From Gammaproteobacteria bacterium (GTDB lineage Bacteria; Pseudomonadota; Gammaproteobacteria; Eutrophobiales; Eutrophobiaceae): DNA of 64,000 nucleotides. Location of the stretch: positions 1 to 64,000 of the forward strand of contig JAURNW010000013.1 of assembly GCA_030829985.1 (NCBI GenBank). The letters are read 5' to 3'. Below, one piece after another: positions 58,508 to 64,000 of the stretch. Both the position numbers and the translations under genes were made by a program. The first letter of the stretch is position 1. The number at the start of each line of letters is the position of its first letter. The notes under the pieces are model-generated. The model was not told the DNA's origin. It was given only the letters and a program-made list of their open reading frames with translations, and did no database searches.

Positions 58508-59982
58508 TTATTTTTTTTCTTTCTATTGCGAGAGGCTTTTAGAGTACTGCCCTCTTCTTTATATTCTGCAGTATCCTTCCTTAGATCTTTCATAGTGTGA
58601 GCCGCACGAGAATCCAGATCTTTTTGCGCTTCGGTTTTTGTATCTGTGCAGGCTCCCCAATTGAGTTCTTCATCCTGCATATAATTCTTTCCTAACTGCC
58701 ATGCAATTTGCGCTTTTGACAATTCTACGCCCATATAAAATGCGTGTGGTGCGTCTTCCTGAAGTAAATCCAGTTTTGGAAATAGTTCGAATGGATTAAT
58801 TTCAGTATTAAAACCATCTCGATTATATACATGAATTCCGTCTTTACTCACTTGAATTCGATAGCTCGGATCTTTTACTTGTTGTTGAATTTCCCGGATT
58901 TCTTCCTCAGTGTAAGGAAAGGGTTTTCGAGCGTGCATGCCTAATAAAGAACCATCAATACCTTTTGGCAAACTATCATCTTTTCTTGCTGCATACATTA
59001 ATCGACGAGCTTTATCTGCCTCACGTATAGCAGAACAACAATGCGGACTAACTTCCGTAGCTAATACTGCATTCAACTGCATTTCAGATATTAAACCAAA
59101 CAAGATAGCATTAATCCCCGTAGTATCAGCTTCAGTAAGTTCAGTAAGATTACCCACACCCATCATGATTTTAATATCCGGGCAATTTTGACGTAACTCA
59201 TGATAACGTATGATCGATTCTGTAAAACCAAAATGTATCGGATCTAGTATCGCATCTGCATAAAACGGGCGGCCCCTATCTGAAAACTTCTCAATAGTGC
59301 GATAAAGGGATTCCATATCTCCATGTGTTTCCGGGATCAAGATCGGAACAGAATCTACTTCATCGGCAATCCACAGCGTAGTTTCTTTAAGGCTAAGTAA
59401 ATAATCTGCTCCAGCTCGTCCACCACGTATTAAATCCTCTTCTTCCAAAGAATCAATACTGACTTTAAAGCCTGCGTTATGTAATGCTTGAATTGTTTCT
59501 TCTAAATGAGGAAATGAAGTATCTGGTAAACAACCGACATCAATTACGTTGGCACCATCACGACGGTATTTTTCTGCCCGATTCAGTATATTATCGATAC
59601 TAACCATAGGCGCATCGACTATCTCTGCAAAGATCTCAACATTATAGTTATTCAAGTCAGGCGGTTTGCAATCCCTCCCAAAAAATACAGGGAGGTCTTT
59701 TAAGTCGATAGGCCCTCTAATACACTCAATACCCAAAGCTTCTGTCGTCACCGATAAATCTCCGCGACACAGACCAGGGACAATAATTCTATTTACACCC
59801 ATCAAATCTGATAAACGACGCGTAACCATCTGTGCCGTCATCAATGCCGCTACACTGACACCAATATTACGAATCTCATAGGTGAATTCCGTTGGTGCCA
59901 TCTCTTTAAGGATATTTTCTAATCGCTTTTGAGCCAGTTTACCAGTCAGAAAGAGGATATGTTCTTGAGTAGTTTTTTGCAT
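58504..59982 (-). CDS. Dihydropteroate-synthase-like DUF6513 protein (H4MPT-pathway type)
   Basis: The 492-residue protein has a DUF6513-like N-terminal domain (ILFLTGKLAQKRLENIL at the start). A TIM-barrel of pterin-synthase type follows (RDGANVIDVGCLPDT, GFKVSIDSLEEEDLI). The last 50 residues are polar and basic. Such proteins are restricted largely to organisms with tetrahydromethanopterin and are thought to link the pterin to the arylamine part of the cofactor. It is the first gene of a four-gene overlapping operon and is divergent from pqqA. Confidence 0.82.
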   Translation of the reverse strand: MQKTTQEHILFLTGKLAQKRLENILKEMAPTEFTYEIRNIGVSVAALMTAQMVTRRLSDLMGVNRIIVPGLCRGDLSVTTEALGIECIRGPIDLKDLPVFFGRDCKPPDLNNYNVEIFAEIVDAPMVSIDNILNRAEKYRRDGANVIDVGCLPDTSFPHLEETIQALHNAGFKVSIDSLEEEDLIRGGRAGADYLLSLKETTLWIADEVDSVPILIPETHGDMESLYRTIEKFSDRGRPFYADAILDPIHFGFTESIIRYHELRQNCPDIKIMMGVGNLTELTEADTTGINAILFGLISEMQLNAVLATEVSPHCCSAIREADKARRLMYAARKDDSLPKGIDGSLLGMHARKPFPYTEEEIREIQQQVKDPSYRIQVSKDGIHVYNRDGFNTEINPFELFPKLDLLQEDAPHAFYMGVELSKAQIAWQLGKNYMQDEELNWGACTDTKTEAQKDLDSRAAHTMKDLRKDTAEYKEEGSTLKASRNRKKKNK

Positions 59983-60250
59983 TGCTGCTGCATTATAAGC
60001 AGGCTATGACTAATAACAGAGCACTATTTTATTTTTAAAAATATGGTTTATTTGAACCATATTTCCCGATTCAATACATCCAGATGGATAAACCATCATT
60101 ATATATGATTCAATTATTAACATTAACTTTGTTTTCTATTAATATGTTTTTATTATATTTATTAAATCTTTTACCTGTAATAATAATGATGGCACGATTA
60201 TAGCTCTATTAGAGGTAATTATGACAAAACTCACTTTAAGGAGAATCACA

Positions 60251-60325
60251 ATGAAATGGTCAACACCTGAGTACAACGATATCCGTTATGGCTTTGAAGT
60301 CACCATGTATATCAACAATAAATAA
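60251..60325 (+). CDS. pqqA: PQQ precursor peptide PqqA
   Basis: A 24-residue peptide starting MKWSTPEYNDIRYGFEV with the crosslinked E16 and Y20 (E-V-T-M-Y) used to build PQQ. A ribosome site AAGGAG lies seven bases ahead of the ATG. A second in-frame ATG at 60221, with its own GAGG site, would add ten residues. The gene heads the pqq operon, divergent from the DUF6513 gene, and is too short for ordinary gene finders. Confidence 0.96.
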   Translation: MKWSTPEYNDIRYGFEVTMYINNK

Positions 60326-60361
60326 TCCTAGTATTGTTAGATAAGTTTAGAACACCCCTCT

Positions 60362-60393
60362 GCCGGGCATATTAGATTATCGATATGCCTGGC
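60362..60393 (+). terminator. Hairpin between pqqA and pqqB
   Basis: Arms GCCGGGCATAT and ATATGCCTGGC pair over eleven bases with one G-U, around a ten-base loop. No T run follows, so it is more likely an attenuator or mRNA-stabilising hairpin that lets pqqA be made in excess over pqqB-E, as is known for other pqq operons. Confidence 0.55.
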
Positions 60394-60483
60394 TATTTCC
60401 ATAGTGTGATGATCATTCGATCTGCACATTTAACTCGTCTATTATTCCGATACAATTTAACAAGAGATTAGAACTAAAAGATT

Positions 60484-61398
60484 ATGCATATACATTTATT
60501 AGGTACGGGTGCTGGTGGTGGTTTTCCACAGTGGAATTGTAATTGTGATAACTGCAGTAGACTGCGTAAAGGAACAATAAAGAGTTCTGCCAGAACTCAA
60601 TCATCTATCACGATTAGTGGCAATGGCGTGGATTGGGTTTTATTTAATGCTTCACCCGATATCCGTGCACAGATTGAATCTTTTCCTCCTCTACAACCTG
60701 CCCGTCAGGTAAGAGATACCGGAATTTGTTCTATCATTCTCTGTGATGGTCAGATTGACCATACAACAGGCTTGATAATTCTTCGAGAACACGACAAACC
60801 CTGGGATGTTTACTGTACTGAAAGTGTTTATGAAGATATGACAAGCGGTTACCCGATATTCAATATATTAGGGCATTTCCGTGGCGTAAACTGGCATGAA
60901 GTAAGTACCGAGCAAGTTCCTTTCACAATCCCAAAAGCTGATAATCTAATTTTTACGGCAGTTCCACTGAAAAGTGAAGCACCACCCTATTCTCCTCACA
61001 GACACAATACTGTTCCTGGTGATAACGTCGGTTATAAGGTTGAAGACACCTCAACAGGAAAGAACCTCTTTTATGCGCCGGGTTTAGGTGAAATAGAAGA
61101 GCATGTCTATGAATACATGCAAAATGCCGATGTTGTCTTGGTTGATGGCACCGTCTGGACTAATGACGAAATGTCACGTCATGGTATTAGCGATAAATTA
61201 GCGAGTGAGATGGGTCATCTTGATCAATCCAGTAAAGGCGGCATCAAAGATACATTAAGCAGTCTAAAAAAACCTCGCAAGATATTGATCCATATCAATA
61301 ATACTAACCCAATATTAGATGAAGATTCACCTGAACGTAAGCAACTCGATGATGCCGGGATAGAAGTTTCGTTCGATGGAATGGACATTCATATATAA
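60484..61398 (+). CDS. pqqB: PQQ biosynthesis protein PqqB
   Basis: The 304-residue protein is a metallo-beta-lactamase-fold PqqB. It starts MHIHLLGTGAGGGFPQWNC with the Cys cluster CNCDNC typical of PqqB, and has DHTTGLIILRE and DNVGYK. It is thought to hydroxylate tyrosine residues of the PqqA-derived intermediate. It ends 18 bases before pqqC in a tight operon. Confidence 0.95.
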   Translation: MHIHLLGTGAGGGFPQWNCNCDNCSRLRKGTIKSSARTQSSITISGNGVDWVLFNASPDIRAQIESFPPLQPARQVRDTGICSIILCDGQIDHTTGLIILREHDKPWDVYCTESVYEDMTSGYPIFNILGHFRGVNWHEVSTEQVPFTIPKADNLIFTAVPLKSEAPPYSPHRHNTVPGDNVGYKVEDTSTGKNLFYAPGLGEIEEHVYEYMQNADVVLVDGTVWTNDEMSRHGISDKLASEMGHLDQSSKGGIKDTLSSLKKPRKILIHINNTNPILDEDSPERKQLDDAGIEVSFDGMDIHI

Positions 61399-61416
61399 GA
61401 TTTGGAGATATCATAA

Positions 61417-62139
61417 ATGACAGAAGAAAGAACGCCTTGGACACGTGAAGAATTTGAGGCGCAGCTCCGTGCAAAGGAAAAGTTTTATCATATTAACCAC
61501 GAATTTCATCATTTGATGAATGAAGGTGGTCTTGATAAAGAAGCCGTCCAGGGCTGGGTTGCTAATCGTTTTTATTATCAAACAACGATTCCCATTAAAG
61601 ATGCTGCCATCATGGCTAACTGCCCGGAACGTGATGTCCGTCGCCAATGGGTGCAGAGAATTATTGATCATGATGGTGTCGAAGGAGAGGAAGGCGGCAT
61701 TGAAGCCTGGTTACAACTGGCTGAAGCCGTCGGTTTGAGTCGCGAAGAAACAACCTCTTATCAACATGTGCTACCCGGTGTCCGCTTTGCGATTGATGCC
61801 TATTTAAACTTTGCCCGACGGGCTACCTGGCAAGAGGCCGCTTGTTCTTCATTGACCGAATTATTCGCACCGAAGATTCATCAGAAACGACTGGATAACT
61901 GGCCAGAAATATATCCCTGGATTGATGGCAAAGGTTACATCTATTTTAGAAAACGCCTTAAAGAAGCACGCCGTGATGTTGAACATGGTTTGCATATCAC
62001 GCTGGATTATTTCAAGACCCGCGATGAGCAAGAACGTGCTTTGGACATTTTACAATTAAAACTGGATATTCTATGGACGATGCTCGATTGCATGTGGATG
62101 GCCTACATAGAAAAAAAACCACCTTTTCATAATTGTTAA
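61417..62139 (+). CDS. pqqC: Pyrroloquinoline-quinone synthase PqqC
   Basis: The 240-residue helical oxidase is PqqC. It has [20 protein letters not shown] at the start and [40 protein letters not shown] follows in the second half. PqqC does the final ring closure and eight-electron oxidation of AHQQ to PQQ without a metal. It is followed 10 bases later by pqqD. Confidence 0.96.
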   Translation: MTEERTPWTREEFEAQLRAKEKFYHINHEFHHLMNEGGLDKEAVQGWVANRFYYQTTIPIKDAAIMANCPERDVRRQWVQRIIDHDGVEGEEGGIEAWLQLAEAVGLSREETTSYQHVLPGVRFAIDAYLNFARRATWQEAACSSLTELFAPKIHQKRLDNWPEIYPWIDGKGYIYFRKRLKEARRDVEHGLHITLDYFKTRDEQERALDILQLKLDILWTMLDCMWMAYIEKKPPFHNC

Positions 62140-62149
62140 GACTATTGTC

Positions 62150-62425
62150 ATGAATATTAATAAAGCTGATATCCCGGAAATTGCACCAACATTTCGTTTT
62201 CAATGGGAAGAGGTGCAGGATTGTTATGTTGTCCTCTACCCGGAAGGCATGGTTAAGCTTAGTGGAAGTGCCGGAGAGATCATGAAACGTATCAATGGTG
62301 AACATTCCGTTGACACCATAATTAAAGATTTAGAAACCACATTTTCAGAGAACAAGCTTGAAGATGATGTCATAAAATTCCTGGAGGTCGCCTATGACAC
62401 CGGCTGGATTAGAAACAAAAAGTGA
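62150..62425 (+). CDS. pqqD: PQQ peptide chaperone PqqD
   Basis: The 91-residue protein has the RiPP-recognition-element fold: [47 protein letters not shown] is the family core. PqqD binds the PqqA leader and hands it to PqqE. It overlaps pqqE by 32 bases, so PqqD and PqqE are probably translated together in fixed ratio. Confidence 0.94.
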   Translation: MNINKADIPEIAPTFRFQWEEVQDCYVVLYPEGMVKLSGSAGEIMKRINGEHSVDTIIKDLETTFSENKLEDDVIKFLEVAYDTGWIRNKK

Positions 62426-63560
62426 TTTGAAACCCCCTTTATGGTTACTCGCAGAGTTAACCTATCGGTGCCCGCTACAGTGCCCCTATTGTTCAAACCC
62501 ACTTGAGATAGCGAAGTATCAAAACGAGCTCTCTACTGAAGACTGGGTTCGTGTGATGCAACAAGCGCGTAAGATGGGCGCTGCCCAAATTGGCTTTTCT
62601 GGTGGAGAACCGCTAGTACGTCCGGACCTTGAAGAACTGGTGCAGGAGGCAAGACATCTGGGTTATTACACTAACCTGATTACGTCCGGTGTCGGCATGG
62701 ATGAAGCGCGTATTAAACGCCTCAAAGATGCAGGACTGGATCATATTCAAATCAGTTTCCAAGCTAGCGATGAAGAGTTGAATAACTTTCTCGGCGGCAC
62801 CAAGACCTTTCAACACAAAAAGGAAATGGCGCGCTTGGTCAAAGCATATGAATACCCCATGGTCCTGAACATTGTGATTCATCGCAAAAATATCGATCAG
62901 ATCCGAGATATTCTTGAGATGACTGTTGAGCTAGATGCCGATTACGTTGAACTAGCCAGTACACAGTACTATGGCTGGTCACGCATCAATGTCGATCAAC
63001 TCCTGCCCACGAGAGAGCAATTAGCTCGCGCTGAAATCGTCGCTAAAGAATATCAGGAAAGAATGAAAGGTAAGTCTAGAATCATCTATGTGATTCCTGA
63101 TTATTTTGAAAATCGTCCTAAGCCTTGTATGAATGGATGGGGTGCTATCTTTCTGACTATTGCGCCAGATGGTACTGCACTCCCCTGTCATGAGGCAGGA
63201 CAGTTACCCATCGATTTTCCCAATGTCAAAGAGGTCAGTGTCGAAGAAGCCTGGAAAGATTCACCCGGCTTTAATCATTTCCGCGGTTTCGAATGGATGA
63301 AAGAACCCTGTCGATCTTGCGATGAGAAAGAGAAAGATTTCGGTGGTTGTCGATGTCAGGCATTCATGATGACGGGAGATGCGGCTAATACCGATCCAGT
63401 CTGTGATAAATCACCCAAACATCAGGAGTTACTGGATGATGTAGAACGTATTGAAAAATTAGCAGCGCAAGAAGCGGCGCATCAAGTCGAGGCAAAGCCA
63501 CTGGTCTTTCGAAACATGAAAAATTCTAAACAGATTGTGAAAGAAGCTGCGGACGTATAG
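62394..63560 (+). CDS. pqqE: PqqA peptide cyclase (radical SAM)
   Basis: A 388-residue radical-SAM enzyme. Its SAM cluster motif is C26-x3-C30-x2-C33 (CPLQCPYC). Its SPASM auxiliary-cluster cysteines lie near the end ([32 protein letters not shown]). PqqE forms the Glu-Tyr carbon-carbon crosslink in PqqA, with PqqD. The ATG at 62394 lies inside pqqD. The protein is the usual length. The operon ends four bases before the convergent folP. Confidence 0.96.
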   Translation: MTPAGLETKSDLKPPLWLLAELTYRCPLQCPYCSNPLEIAKYQNELSTEDWVRVMQQARKMGAAQIGFSGGEPLVRPDLEELVQEARHLGYYTNLITSGVGMDEARIKRLKDAGLDHIQISFQASDEELNNFLGGTKTFQHKKEMARLVKAYEYPMVLNIVIHRKNIDQIRDILEMTVELDADYVELASTQYYGWSRINVDQLLPTREQLARAEIVAKEYQERMKGKSRIIYVIPDYFENRPKPCMNGWGAIFLTIAPDGTALPCHEAGQLPIDFPNVKEVSVEEAWKDSPGFNHFRGFEWMKEPCRSCDEKEKDFGGCRCQAFMMTGDAANTDPVCDKSPKHQELLDDVERIEKLAAQEAAHQVEAKPLVFRNMKNSKQIVKEAADV

Positions 63561-63563
63561 CTA

Positions 63564-64000
63564 TTAACTATTCAAAATCGCCCAGGCAACATCAGCTGCT
63601 TGCCTGTTCGGTTTTACATCATGCACACGAAACATTTTAACACCGGCTTGAACACCCAATGCTGTTGTTGCTGCTGTCGCGCCTATCAACTCATCGGCTG
63701 TATTGACCGTGCATATGCTACCCATGAATCGTTTGCGACTAGTGCCTAATAAAACTGTATAACCTGTTTTTACAAAAGCATTAAGATTATTTAATAACAT
63801 CAAGTTATGTTCTTTTGTCTTACCAAATCCTATCCCGGGATCAATAACAATATTATCTTTATCAACTCCCGCCTTTATACAATCTTCCACTCTGCTTTCC
63901 AAAAAATGTTTAATCTCTGAAACAACATCATTATAAGCTGGCTTATTTTGCATTGTTTCAGGTGTACCTAACATATGCATAATAATGTACGGACAATTCT
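63564..64000 (-). CDS. folP: Dihydropteroate synthase, C-terminal part (cut by window edge)
   Basis: The visible 145 codons run through the right edge: NCPYIIMHMLGTPETMQ, then NIVIDPGIGFGKTKEHNLMLL, VLLGTSRKRFMG and FRVHDVK. These are DHPS family marks (the G-x-P-x-T-M-Q loop, the pterin-binding Asp and Arg region). The N-terminus lies beyond 64000. It makes dihydropteroate from pABA and pterin pyrophosphate for folate, while the DUF6513 gene 3.5 kb away is the likely counterpart for the other pterin cofactor. Confidence 0.92.
   Translation of the reverse strand, partial: NCPYIIMHMLGTPETMQNKPAYNDVVSEIKHFLESRVEDCIKAGVDKDNIVIDPGIGFGKTKEHNLMLLNNLNAFVKTGYTVLLGTSRKRFMGSICTVNTADELIGATAATTALGVQAGVKMFRVHDVKPNRQAADVAWAILNS

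Overview
This AT-rich window comes from a bacterium and most probably from a gammaproteobacterium with C1 (methylotroph-type) metabolism. Three things point there: a complete pqqABCDE operon together with a PQQ-dependent dehydrogenase; a four-gene cluster of tetrahydromethanopterin/methanofuran-type cofactor genes (DUF6513 pterin-synthase-like, DUF447, MfnB-like, pterin-carbinolamine-dehydratase-like); and gammaproteobacterial housekeeping genes (parC/parE, hrpA, hslR, xseB-ispA, mazG, ampG, lpp-like lipoprotein). The species cannot be named from the sequence alone. No rRNA, tRNA, CRISPR or phage genes were found. The only mobile DNA is a transposase start cut by the left edge.

Layout. 1-0.3 kb: transposase fragment and a small secreted protein. 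0.5-2.7 kb: 2-oxoacid dehydrogenase E1alpha, E1beta and a free-standing lipoyl domain. 2.75-7.8 kb: Asp/Asn-hydroxylase-like protein, Tat-exported amidohydrolase, TPR protein, PQQ-dehydrogenase lipoprotein. 8.1-16.4 kb: a glucosylglycerate-type compatible-solute operon (GH13 phosphorylase, GpgS-like transferase, HAD phosphatase) lying just downstream of parC, then a 46-codon small ORF and parE. 16.8-23.2 kb: xseB, ispA, folE2, several small envelope proteins, mazG, an HNH nuclease, an aminotransferase and an Lpp-like lipoprotein, then an odd non-coding repeat. 23.4-34 kb: L,D-transpeptidase, RND efflux pair, phytase-like esterase, moaB, hslR, a GST, a MATE pump and a nitroreductase. 33.7-38 kb: a MoxR-DUF58-transglutaminase operon in which the transglutaminase gene is frameshifted at a run of eight T. 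38-48.9 kb: a CMD-Rieske fusion, an antiporter, hrpA, a PP2C-FGE fusion, a SelW-like protein, ampG and a CYTH protein.

49-56.3 kb is a molybdenum-cofactor island: moaA-fdhD-mobA-mobB-moeA on the plus strand, moaD-moaE-lhgO on the minus strand, and moaC divergent from moaD. 56.8-60 kb is the overlapping pterin/furan cofactor operon on the minus strand, divergent from pqqABCDE (60.25-63.56 kb). A partial folP runs off the right edge. Molybdopterin, methanopterin-like and PQQ synthesis thus sit side by side in about 15 kb. This suggests a block supporting PQQ-dependent alcohol oxidation, H4MPT-linked formaldehyde oxidation and molybdenum formate dehydrogenase (fdhD), although the dehydrogenase and C1-transfer enzymes themselves are not in the window.
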